From Weeksellaceae bacterium (GTDB taxonomy: Bacteria > Bacteroidota > Bacteroidia > Flavobacteriales > Weeksellaceae), in assembly GCA_022701475.1 (NCBI GenBank), contig JAKOOI010000520.1, forward strand, positions 1 to 5,567: 5,567 bases of DNA. Reading direction: 5' to 3'. The translations under genes were made by a program, and so were the position numbers. Shown here piece by piece: positions 1 to 5,561 of this stretch; position 1 is the first letter of the stretch, and every line of letters starts with the position of its first letter. The notes under the pieces were generated by a model. It had not been told where the DNA came from. It saw only the letters and a program-made list of their open reading frames with translations, and did not search any database.

Positions 1-415
1 CCTGATAGACGGTGGGAAAGGCCAGCTTTCTTCAGCTGTCAAAAGCCTCCGGCTGCTGGGACTGTACGGAAAGATTACCATTGTGGGCATTGCTAAAAGG
101 CTTGAGGAGATTTTCTTCCCGGAAGACCCGATTCCGTTATACCTGGATAAGAAATCCGAAACCCTGAAGATCCTTCAGAGGGTACGGGACGAAGCCCACC
201 GTTTCGGTGTGCGCCACCACAGAACCCGAAGGACCAATTCCACCATCAAATCTGAGCTGGAAGGCATTCCCGGTGTCGGAGAAAAAACCATTGAAATGCT
301 CCTTTCCAAACTGAAATCGGTAAAACGGGTGAAAGAAGCCAACCTGGAAACCCTGGAAGAGATTTTAGGCAAAAGCAAAGCGAAAGTAGTGTATGAATTT
401 TTTAATAATAGCTAA
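1..415 (+). CDS. uvrC: UvrC, excinuclease ABC subunit C (C-terminal part, 5' end outside window)
   Basis: This is the C-terminal 137 or so residues of the UvrC nuclease, which makes the two incisions around a DNA lesion in UvrABC nucleotide excision repair in the cytoplasm. The reading frame is open from base 2 and ends at TAA (413-415), so the gene starts left of the window; the GTG at 83 is internal. Visible at the start is the motif IDGGKGQLSSA, whose Asp (codon 8-10) matches a catalytic Asp of the RNase H-like 3D of the 5'-incision domain. VRDEAHRF follows, with the conserved His at 197-199 that completes the active site in the family. The last roughly 60 residues carry the tandem helix-hairpin-helix DNA-binding domain, with IPGVGEKT as the first hairpin. 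No frameshift or missing key residue is seen in this part. The gene converges on the operon to its right, and a hairpin terminator begins 6 nt after the stop codon. Confidence 0.96.
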   Translation, partial: LIDGGKGQLSSAVKSLRLLGLYGKITIVGIAKRLEEIFFPEDPIPLYLDKKSETLKILQRVRDEAHRFGVRHHRTRRTNSTIKSELEGIPGVGEKTIEMLLSKLKSVKRVKEANLETLEEILGKSKAKVVYEFFNNS

Positions 416-420
416 AATAA

Positions 421-455
421 AAGGCGGCCGGAAGTTCCGGCCGCCTTTCTTTATC
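421..455. terminator. Strong hairpin terminator between convergent genes, probably bidirectional
   Basis: Bases 421-432 and 436-447 are perfect inverted repeats (12 bp, very GC-rich, core GGCGGCCGG/CCGGCCGCC) with a 3-nt loop. A T-rich tract follows on the + strand (TTTCTTTAT, 445-453). Read on the - strand, the stem is followed by TTTTATTTTA, the complement of the A-rich run at about 411-424. Both uvrC (stop at 415) and the - strand gene ending at 477 point at it, so it probably ends transcription from both sides. Confidence 0.88.
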
Positions 456-476
456 TGTCATAATTACCTGCGAAAT

Positions 477-1235
477 CTACTTTCTGGAAAACACTTCCCT
501 CCCATAATTTCCGTTCCCCAGGGGAATTTCTACAACAATATTCCCGTTTTCGTAGTAACCTAATGTAGCATCTCCGTTCTGCAGCTTTACCCGGAACACA
601 TCACTCTTGGTAGTTGCCCTGAAAGTGGCATAAGGTGAAGAACTATTGGCACCCACCAGGATAAACTGACTGTCATCCATCTGTATTTTCTGGAAATCCG
701 CTTTTCCATTGCTGAATTTCATAGCCGATGAAGAATCGGCCGCAGGAGAGTTTTCTGCTGCCGGCTGACTGGTTACAGCCTGCACCTGTTGAACAGCCTG
801 TTTATTTGTTTGTGTCTGTACTATAGGACTTGCCGGCGTAATGGAAGCATAAGTCTGCTTTAATGCATCCTGGTATCCTTCTTTATAGTCCTTGATATTG
901 GAAGCACCTTTAAATGAAGAAATTGTTTTATCATTACAATCTTTGAACTGCACAAGAACTTTATTCCTGAGGAAGCCGCTGTCATTGATGATGTCTCCCA
1001 TCAGCACGTTGCAGGGATTATCTTTTGCTTCTGCCGGCCACTGAAGCTTATCAGCAGGAATTACGGTATAGTTTTTACCCGTCAGCGTCCTGGTCAGCAG
1101 TTCTTTCAATCCGTAGCTTTCTCCTTTGAAAGTAGCAAAGGTATCCGGAAGGGAAATGTATTTATAATCTGAAACTTTCTGTCCGAAAGCAGCCATTGAA
1201 AAGGCCGTACATATAACAAGCGAAATCTTTTTCAT
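477..1235 (-). CDS. Secreted protein of unknown function (252 aa)
   Basis: I do not recognise a named family with certainty. The protein starts with a Sec signal peptide: MKK, a hydrophobic stretch to about residue 17, and a likely signal peptidase I cut at AFG|Q (18/19). There is no lipobox. The mature protein shows three parts. Residues about 22-132 form an alpha/beta-looking domain beginning DYKYISLPDTFATF, with two cysteines (C75, C100) in NPCNVLMGD and QFKDCNDKT. Residues about 133-171 are a low-complexity linker rich in Gln, Ala, Ser and Pro. Residues about 172-252 form a second small domain containing GDATLGYYENGNIVVE. From memory, the DYKY-start, the KDC motif and the late YYEN motif resemble a set of uncharacterised exported Flavobacteriia proteins, but this is unchecked. 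It has no obvious T9SS C-terminal sorting domain. It is the last cistron of the operon, 14 nt after the PorV-like gene. The ATG at 1235 is preceded by CGATCTA rather than a Shine-Dalgarno sequence. Confidence 0.85.
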   Translation of the reverse strand: MKKISLVICTAFSMAAFGQKVSDYKYISLPDTFATFKGESYGLKELLTRTLTGKNYTVIPADKLQWPAEAKDNPCNVLMGDIINDSGFLRNKVLVQFKDCNDKTISSFKGASNIKDYKEGYQDALKQTYASITPASPIVQTQTNKQAVQQVQAVTSQPAAENSPAADSSSAMKFSNGKADFQKIQMDDSQFILVGANSSSPYATFRATTKSDVFRVKLQNGDATLGYYENGNIVVEIPLGNGNYGREVFSRK

Positions 1236-1249
1236 GTAGATCGTATATT

Positions 1250-2332
1250 TTAATCGTTTCTGAATTGTCCGATATCCAGTTTCAGCGAAAAGAAGTTGGA
1301 GTAAAAATTGGATCCGCCGATTCCGGAATTGGTAATGGCATAATCCAGGGTAAGGCCTCTGTACTTGATCCCGATTCCGGCACTCGGCTGGAAAGAGACT
1401 TTTCTGGTAAGATCTTCAATATCGGTAATGGACTGAAATCTATTCACTCCCAAACGTACGAAGATCATTTTCTGGTACCCGAGTTCAGCACCGGCATACG
1501 GTGTGATGCTGGCAAAATCGGTGGACAGAAGAGCAGCCGTTCTGGCAAAATCCACGTTGATTCCTGCTTCCGGCAGAACATAGACATTACTGTTGATTTC
1601 AAATGCCTTGCTTACTCCCGCATTCAGCTTCGGCATGGTGAGTTCCATCTTGTCTTTCGGTGCCGGGTTGAATTCTTCCCCGTTGACAACGGTGGAGAGT
1701 TCCTTCTGGTTAACGCTCCAGAAATTCACTGTGGTAGTGGCATCTCTCAGCATACCCCCGATTTTAAACCCATTGTCCAGCTTATAGATCGCCCCGATAT
1801 CGAAACCGAAACCGTATCCGTTAGCAAATTTACCGACATTCCGGTAGACGATCTTGGCATTGATCCCGACATCCAGATTCGGATTTCCTCCGGGATTGAA
1901 TGCATAGGAAAGAATCGCTGCATAATCAGACTGGGAAAACTTGGTGATCTTATCATAATCAATATTACCTTCCGTATCAATGAGCTGCGTGGTGTTAAGA
2001 ATATTATCAACCCCCAATCTCACTACAGAAACTCCGAAGACTCCTGTTTCCAGTACTTTTGCGTAGGCCAGGTAATCGTATTTTGCAATGGACTCGAAAT
2101 ACTCGGCGTGCATGGCAGCTCCCTGCCAGTCTCTTTCTACTCCCATGAGGCCTGCCGGGTTCCACATCGGTGAATATACGTCATCCTGGTTGGAAATGAC
2201 GGCTCCGCCCATGGCCAGTCCCCGTGCGCCAGCTCCTATATTCAGGAATTCGTTGGAATATTTTCTGATGATCTGGGACTGTGAGATCCCAAACGCCAGG
2301 GAACATATGGCTAAAAGGTATTTTTTCATCAT
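1250..2332 (-). CDS. PorV/PorQ-family outer-membrane beta-barrel protein (PorV2-like)
   Basis: This 360-residue protein is predicted to be an outer-membrane beta-barrel of the PorV/PorQ family, whose best known members act in the type IX secretion system of Bacteroidota. It has a signal peptide (MMKKYLLAICSLAFG, likely cut at SQS|Q, 19/20). The family signature follows near the mature N terminus, residues about 25-62: YSNEFLNIGAGARGLAMGG, then a segment ending in MWNPAGL. The rest alternates short amphipathic strands with Gly and aromatic residues (for example GYGFGFDIGAIYKL and PYAGAELGYQKM), and the chain ends in FSLKLDIGQFRND. The length fits the family. True PorV shuttles cargo to the sortase PorU, but this protein may be a paralogue (the type called PorV2 in Flavobacteriia), so a direct role in T9SS is inference. 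It lies second in a three-gene operon, 12 nt after the transporter. ATG codons at 2332 and 2329 are adjacent; the first is chosen, and neither has a clear Shine-Dalgarno sequence. Confidence 0.9.
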   Translation of the reverse strand: MMKKYLLAICSLAFGISQSQIIRKYSNEFLNIGAGARGLAMGGAVISNQDDVYSPMWNPAGLMGVERDWQGAAMHAEYFESIAKYDYLAYAKVLETGVFGVSVVRLGVDNILNTTQLIDTEGNIDYDKITKFSQSDYAAILSYAFNPGGNPNLDVGINAKIVYRNVGKFANGYGFGFDIGAIYKLDNGFKIGGMLRDATTTVNFWSVNQKELSTVVNGEEFNPAPKDKMELTMPKLNAGVSKAFEINSNVYVLPEAGINVDFARTAALLSTDFASITPYAGAELGYQKMIFVRLGVNRFQSITDIEDLTRKVSFQPSAGIGIKYRGLTLDYAITNSGIGGSNFYSNFFSLKLDIGQFRND

Positions 2333-2344
2333 ATAGATCGATGC

Positions 2345-3223
2345 TTAAAGTGAAGTTTTTTGTTTCTTAGCTTTTATAAATCCGTTGACAATGATTGCCA
2401 GTATCATAACGCCTGATGCCAGGTAGAAAACAGGGCTCATATGTTCTGATTCCCCAAAGATAAAAAAAGCTAGTATAATTCCGTAAACCGGTTCTAAATT
2501 AACTGTTAAAATTAAGGTGAAAGGCGAAATGTATTTCATCAGGTTGACCGATTCCAGCATCGGGAATGCCGTAAAGACACTTGCCAGTAAGCCTATTAAC
2601 GCAAGATCACGGTAACTTATTTCATTCATCTGAAAAATTTGTCCAGAAAACAGGTAAATAACCAGCAGCATAAACCATCCGCTGAAAATCTCATAAAAAA
2701 TAATATTACCGGAACTGGTTTTCCCGAACATCTTCCCGTTGAAGACCGAAAATATGGTCCCGAATACCGCACACAGCACGCCATATAGTATTCCTTCCTT
2801 GAATCTGAATTCCGCCTTGAAGATCAGAAGGATACAGGCAACGATCACCACTCCCATAATGACTTCCGAAATATCAATCTTCCGCTTAAAGATGACCGGT
2901 TCCATAATCGAGGCAAACAGCGTAGATAAGGAAAGACAGCTCAACGCTATTGATACGTTGGAGACTTTAATGGAGTGGAAAAAGCAGTACCAGTGCAGCG
3001 CCATGGAAAAACCGATGGCAGCCAGCTGGAAGAAAATCTTCTTCGAAACCTTGATGCTTTCCTTCCGGAATACCCGGATATACAGATAAAGGAAAACTGA
3101 GGCAAAAAGCATCCTGTAAAAAACCAGAATCTGCGCATTGGCATGAATGAGCTTTCCCAGAATGGCAGTGAATCCCCATAAAAATACGATCAGGTGCAAT
3201 CTGAAAAGAGCTAACTTGTGCAT
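2345..3223 (-). CDS. EamA/DMT-superfamily inner-membrane transporter
   Basis: This is a 292-residue integral membrane protein of the drug/metabolite transporter superfamily, with about ten hydrophobic helices arranged as two EamA repeats (roughly residues 9-135 and 145-282). Each repeat has the typical Glu-Pro motif near its fourth helix: SIMEPVIF (about 105-112) and LEPVYGIILAFFIFGE (about 243-258). The N terminus (MHKLALFRLHLIVFLWGFTAILGK) and the Lys-rich C-terminal tail (KAKKQKTSL) are usual for the family. Characterised relatives export amino acids or other metabolites, or take up sugars; nothing here fixes the substrate. The ATG at 3223 is supported by an AAGG/GGCGG Shine-Dalgarno-like stretch 5 nt upstream and by a promoter box about 26 nt upstream. 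It is the first gene of an operon with the PorV-like and secreted-protein genes, although I know of no established functional tie between an EamA transporter and PorV-like proteins. Confidence 0.94.
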   Translation of the reverse strand: MHKLALFRLHLIVFLWGFTAILGKLIHANAQILVFYRMLFASVFLYLYIRVFRKESIKVSKKIFFQLAAIGFSMALHWYCFFHSIKVSNVSIALSCLSLSTLFASIMEPVIFKRKIDISEVIMGVVIVACILLIFKAEFRFKEGILYGVLCAVFGTIFSVFNGKMFGKTSSGNIIFYEIFSGWFMLLVIYLFSGQIFQMNEISYRDLALIGLLASVFTAFPMLESVNLMKYISPFTLILTVNLEPVYGIILAFFIFGESEHMSPVFYLASGVMILAIIVNGFIKAKKQKTSL

Positions 3224-3225
3224 AT

Positions 3226-3234
3226 CCGCCTTCT
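3226..3234 (-). promoter_or_regulatory. Ribosome-binding site of the EamA transporter gene
   Basis: On the - strand the bases before the ATG at 3223 read AGAAGGCGG and then AT. This is close to the Shine-Dalgarno consensus AGAAAGGAGG at usual spacing. It supports the chosen start and is stronger than anything in front of the two downstream cistrons. Confidence 0.55.
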
Positions 3235-3248
3235 TTTTTAATTTGGTG

Positions 3249-3256
3249 CAAATTTA
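3249..3256 (-). promoter_or_regulatory. Bacteroidota-type -7 promoter box for the three-gene operon
   Basis: The - strand reads TAAATTTG here, an exact match to the Bacteroidota -7 consensus TAnnTTTG. Transcription would start near 3242, giving a leader of about 20 nt before the transporter ATG. A matching -33 TTG is not clear at the expected distance, so this is a half-supported promoter; position and box quality are the main evidence. Confidence 0.6.
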
Positions 3257-3383
3257 CAAATCGCTTTTACATTTTGCGTAAAATATAAAACTTAAAATCG
3301 GGGAATCCGGTTTTTATTTCCATCAGGGAATTACAGGTGAAAAAAGTAGAAGCTGCCAAAATAAAGTAAGGGTAGCAGCATAC

Positions 3384-3417
3384 AAAAAAACCCTGAAAAT
3401 TTGTTCAACTTTCAGGG
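3384..3417 (-). terminator. Intrinsic terminator of the candidate small RNA
   Basis: On the - strand CCCTGAAAGTT (3417-3407) pairs with AATTTTCAGGG (3401-3391). This is an 11-bp stem with one G-U pair and the 5-nt loop GAACA, followed directly by seven T (3390-3384). On the + strand there is no T run after the stem, so it acts on - strand transcripts only. No annotated protein gene ends upstream of it on that strand, which implies an unannotated transcript. Confidence 0.82.
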
Positions 3418-3493
3418 CCTTCAAATAATAAACTATTAAAAAAATAAACTAGGAACTTAGAGTATTCAACAGAGAGGTTATCTCTATCACTCT
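3384..3493 (-). ncRNA. Candidate small RNA, about 110 nt, unrecognised family
   Basis: On the - strand a promoter-like pair (3498-3530) is followed, right at the expected start, by a hairpin. Bases 3493-3490 (AGAG) pair with 3462-3459 (CTCT); then 3489-3481 pair with 3475-3467, including AGAGA/TCTCT, around the loop TAACC, with a 4-nt bulge at 3466-3463. An AU-rich unpaired stretch (3458-3422) leads to an intrinsic terminator. Several pairs are G-U only on the - strand (3470/3486, 3468/3488, 3467/3489 and 3399/3409) and would be C-A mismatches on the + strand, so the RNA strand is -. It lacks the one long interrupted helix of 6S RNA. It could be an independent small RNA or a terminated leader of the transporter operon. 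I do not recognise the family. Confidence 0.5.
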
Positions 3494-3497
3494 GATG

Positions 3498-3530
3498 TAA
3501 AGTTAGGAAAAAATATTATTTCTACCAAAA
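3498..3530 (-). promoter_or_regulatory. Promoter of the candidate small RNA
   Basis: The - strand has TTTTG (3530-3526), a 20-nt spacer, then TAACTTTA (3505-3498). This fits the Bacteroidota pattern of -33 TTG, spacer of about 17-23, and -7 TAnnTTTG, with only the last base of the -7 box off. Predicted start is near 3491-3493, exactly at the base of the 5' hairpin. Confidence 0.55.
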
Positions 3531-3618
3531 CATTAAAATGTTAAATATTTCACAAATTTCTGAATACCAATTAATTAAACATTTGTTTTAATTCAATATG
3601 AATTCTTCCGAAAAATAG

Positions 3619-3626
3619 TATCTTTA
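3619..3626 (+). promoter_or_regulatory. Candidate -7 promoter box of the carboxylase gene
   Basis: TATCTTTA matches the Bacteroidota -7 consensus TAnnTTTG at all but the last base and lies 18 nt before the ATG at 3645, giving a leader of only about 12-14 nt. No clear TTG lies at the -33 distance; the nearest TTTG (3582-3585) is too far away. No Shine-Dalgarno sequence is seen before the ATG; the leader is A-rich. Confidence 0.45.
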
Positions 3627-3644
3627 AGCGGAAAATAAAATTGT

Positions 3645-5273
3645 ATGGACATCGAATTCAATAAAAGAGAAGATCAGAACCGGTTGAGATTATCCGAGAT
3701 CAATCGACTGCTGGCTGAAATTAAAAAAGGAGGCGGAGAAAAGAGGCTTCAGAAACTCCGTGATGAAGGTAAAATGACAGCACGGGAAAGAATAGAATAT
3801 CTTCTCGATAAAGGTTCGGATTCCATAGAAATCGGTGCTTTTGCAGGCTATGAGATGTATGAGGAACATGGCGGATGCCCCAGCGGCGGCGTGGTAGTCA
3901 TGATGGGATATGTTTCCGGAAGGCAATGCATCGTAGTAGCCAATGATGCTTCCGTAAAAGCAGGGGCCTGGTTCCCGATTACCGGAAAGAAAAACCTGCG
4001 CGCCCAGGAAATTGCTATGGAAAACAAGCTCCCTATCATTTATCTGGTCGATTCAGCAGGCGTATATCTCCCGATGCAGGATGAGATCTTTCCTGATAAG
4101 GAACACTTCGGCCGGATCTTCAGGAACAATGCCAAAATGAGCGCCATGGGGATCATCCAGATTTCAGCCGTTATGGGAAGCTGCGTGGCAGGAGGTGCCT
4201 ATCTTCCGATCATGAGCGATGAGGCCATGATTGTAGATAAAACGGGCTCGATTTTCCTTGCCGGAAGTTATCTGGTAAAAGCGGCCATCGGTGAAAGCAT
4301 TGATAACGAAACCCTTGGCGGAGCAACTACCCACTCTTCCATCTCCGGTGTCACCGACTATAAAGCCAAAGACGATAAAGATGCGCTGAACAGGATCAGG
4401 AATATTATGAAATCACTGGGAAGTACTGAAAAAGCAGGCTTCGACAGGATTGAAAGTGCTCTTCCGAAAGAAAAGCCCGGGAATATATTCGGCATCATGC
4501 CGGCTGCCAGAAGCGAACAGTATGATACCTATGAAATCATCAAATGTCTGACCGATAATTCCGAATATGAAGAATACAAGGCGGATTACGGCAAGAGCAT
4601 TATCTGTGCCACGGCCAGGATCGACGGCTGGTCCGTAGGCATTGTGGCCAACCAGAGAAAACTCGTGAAAAGCGGAAAAGGAGAAATGCAGTTCGGCGGC
4701 GTGATCTATTCCGACTCTGCAGATAAGGCAACGCGCTTCATTGCCAACTGCAACCAGAGAAAAATTCCGCTGGTGTTCCTTCAGGATGTTACCGGGTTTA
4801 TGGTCGGATCAAAGTCCGAACACGGCGGAATTATAAAGGATGGAGCCAAAATGGTGAATGCCGTGGCCAATTCAGTAGTTCCCAAATTCACCGTCATTAC
4901 AGGAAATTCTTACGGGGCAGGCAATTATGCCATGTGCGGAAAAGCTTACGATCCAAGACTCATTATCGCCTGGCCATGGGCTGACCTTGCCGTGATGGGC
5001 GGAGCACAGGCAGCAAAAGTACTTGCCCAGATCCAGGAATCCACCCTGAAAAAACAGGGTAAGGAAATTACCGAACAGGAACATAATGAAATACTGGATA
5101 CCATTTCAAAGAAATATCAGAAACAGACCGAAGCTACCTATGCTGCCGCCCGTTTATGGACCGATGCCATCATCAATCCTGTCGATACCAGAAAATGGAT
5201 CTCTATGGGCATTGAGGCAGCTGATCATGCGCCCATCACGGAGAAATTCAATCTAGGCGTTATCCAGGTCTGA
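3645..5273 (+). CDS. Acyl-CoA carboxylase carboxyltransferase (beta) subunit, methylcrotonyl-CoA type
   Basis: This complete 542-residue protein is the carboxyltransferase subunit of a biotin-dependent acyl-CoA carboxylase. It moves CO2 from carboxybiotin to an acyl-CoA in the cytoplasm. The N-terminal crotonase-like half has KMTARERIEYLLD, the CoA-pocket segment VANDASVKAGAWFP (97-110), DSAGVYLP and the first oxyanion-hole region GSCVAGGAY (G183-G184). The C-terminal half has the carboxybiotin-side segment GNSYGAGNYAM (420-430) and ends with the conserved PVDTRKWI and APITEKFNLGVIQV. The stretch DEIFPDKEHFGRIF, VMGSCVAGGAYLP and the overall length match the methylcrotonyl-CoA/geranyl-CoA branch better than propionyl-CoA carboxylase, which has DSGGARIQEG at the equivalent place. 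The substrate, probably an intermediate of leucine breakdown, is therefore inferred. The biotin carboxylase/carrier (alpha) subunit is not in the window. The gene appears monocistronic, with its own promoter box and terminator. Confidence 0.95.
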   Translation: MDIEFNKREDQNRLRLSEINRLLAEIKKGGGEKRLQKLRDEGKMTARERIEYLLDKGSDSIEIGAFAGYEMYEEHGGCPSGGVVVMMGYVSGRQCIVVANDASVKAGAWFPITGKKNLRAQEIAMENKLPIIYLVDSAGVYLPMQDEIFPDKEHFGRIFRNNAKMSAMGIIQISAVMGSCVAGGAYLPIMSDEAMIVDKTGSIFLAGSYLVKAAIGESIDNETLGGATTHSSISGVTDYKAKDDKDALNRIRNIMKSLGSTEKAGFDRIESALPKEKPGNIFGIMPAARSEQYDTYEIIKCLTDNSEYEEYKADYGKSIICATARIDGWSVGIVANQRKLVKSGKGEMQFGGVIYSDSADKATRFIANCNQRKIPLVFLQDVTGFMVGSKSEHGGIIKDGAKMVNAVANSVVPKFTVITGNSYGAGNYAMCGKAYDPRLIIAWPWADLAVMGGAQAAKVLAQIQESTLKKQGKEITEQEHNEILDTISKKYQKQTEATYAAARLWTDAIINPVDTRKWISMGIEAADHAPITEKFNLGVIQV

Positions 5274-5301
5274 GAACACCTACCGGTCTATTCAATCTCT
5301 T

Positions 5302-5337
5302 AAAATCAGGTCTGCAATTAGCTGACCTGATTTTTTT
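5302..5337 (+). terminator. Intrinsic terminator of the carboxylase gene
   Basis: Bases 5302-5312 (AAAATCAGGTC) pair with 5324-5334 (GACCTGATTTT), with two further GC pairs inside the loop after a T-T mismatch. Seven T (5331-5337) finish it. It lies 29 nt after the TGA at 5271-5273 and, because the stem is A-rich on its left side, would be much weaker in the other direction. Confidence 0.9.
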
Positions 5338-5497
5338 ATCTTAAAAACAAAAGATTTTAAAACTGTATGCTGAAATATCCATGGTAGAGACAAACAAATG
5401 GATAGATACAGGCTTTAGAAAAACAGAAGCAAAAAGTATCAAAGAATGAATACGGTTTCCTCTGGTCAGAGCATTGATATGAAATTGATATTCCTGT

Positions 5498-5561
5498 CTT
5501 GAATCTTCAACCCTTAAACTTTGAACCTTGAACCTTGAATTTTGAATTTTGAATTTAAATC
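5498..5561. repeat. Tandem 7-bp repeat, about nine units (consensus YTTGAAY)
   Basis: The bases divide into successive units CTTGAAT, CTTCAAC, CCTTAAAC (one base longer), TTTGAAC, CTTGAAC, CTTGAAT, TTTGAAT, TTTGAAT and TTAAATC. The middle five (5520-5554) are nearly perfect and the outer ones have drifted. A 7-bp period does not keep a reading frame, so this is not protein-coding. Similar TTGAAC-type strings are, from memory, common in intergenic DNA of Chryseobacterium and relatives. The preceding stretch (5338-5497) holds only short open frames (such as 22 codons from ATG 5381) with no support as genes. The array stops 6 bp before the window edge, so its surroundings on that side are unseen. 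Confidence 0.8.

Larger units (their letters stand above)
3224..3644. other. Intergenic region between divergent genes
   Basis: This AT-rich 421-nt stretch separates the divergent transporter operon and carboxylase gene. It encodes no protein I can support. From left to right it holds the transporter ribosome site and promoter (3226-3256), a stretch without a clear element (about 3260-3383) apart from a weak 5-bp inverted repeat (GCTGC/GCAGC, about 3350-3380), a candidate small RNA with terminator (3384-3493), its promoter (3498-3530), a short inverted repeat touching that promoter (3529-3542), an AT-rich spacer, another short inverted repeat (3590-3604) and the carboxylase promoter candidate (3619-3626). 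Confidence 0.8.

Noticed and set aside
1180..1235. The Cys at residue 9 of the 252-residue protein as a lipoprotein lipobox.
   Set aside because: The context LVIC lies too early in the hydrophobic core and does not match L-[AS]-[GA]-C; a normal signal peptidase I site follows at AFG|Q.
1265..2173. A long open frame (302 codons) on the + strand opposite the PorV-like gene.
   Set aside because: Its translation has no recognisable domain or start signal, while the opposite strand encodes a clear signal peptide and PorV-family signature over the same bases; it is an antisense shadow.
3350..3380. GCTGC/GCAGC inverted repeat followed on the - strand by a T-rich stretch, as a second terminator.
   Set aside because: The stem is only 5 bp with a loop of about 18 nt and the T tract is interrupted; a convincing terminator already lies just upstream.
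3449..3490. A 13-codon frame starting with GTG inside the candidate small RNA (- strand), with three Leu and two Ile codons, resembling an attenuator leader peptide.
   Set aside because: It has no ribosome site, would start within a few bases of the predicted 5' end and inside a hairpin, and no antiterminator pairing with the terminator arm CCCTGAAA can be seen upstream.
5381..5449. A 22-codon frame (MVETNKWIDTGFRKTEAKSIKE) after the carboxylase terminator.
   Set aside because: It is short, with no ribosome site or promoter box and no recognisable feature; chance open frames of this size are expected.
5460..5471. Palindrome CTCTG-GT-CAGAG as an operator or hairpin.
   Set aside because: A 2-nt loop cannot close a hairpin and no gene start or promoter lies nearby, so there is nothing to assign it to.
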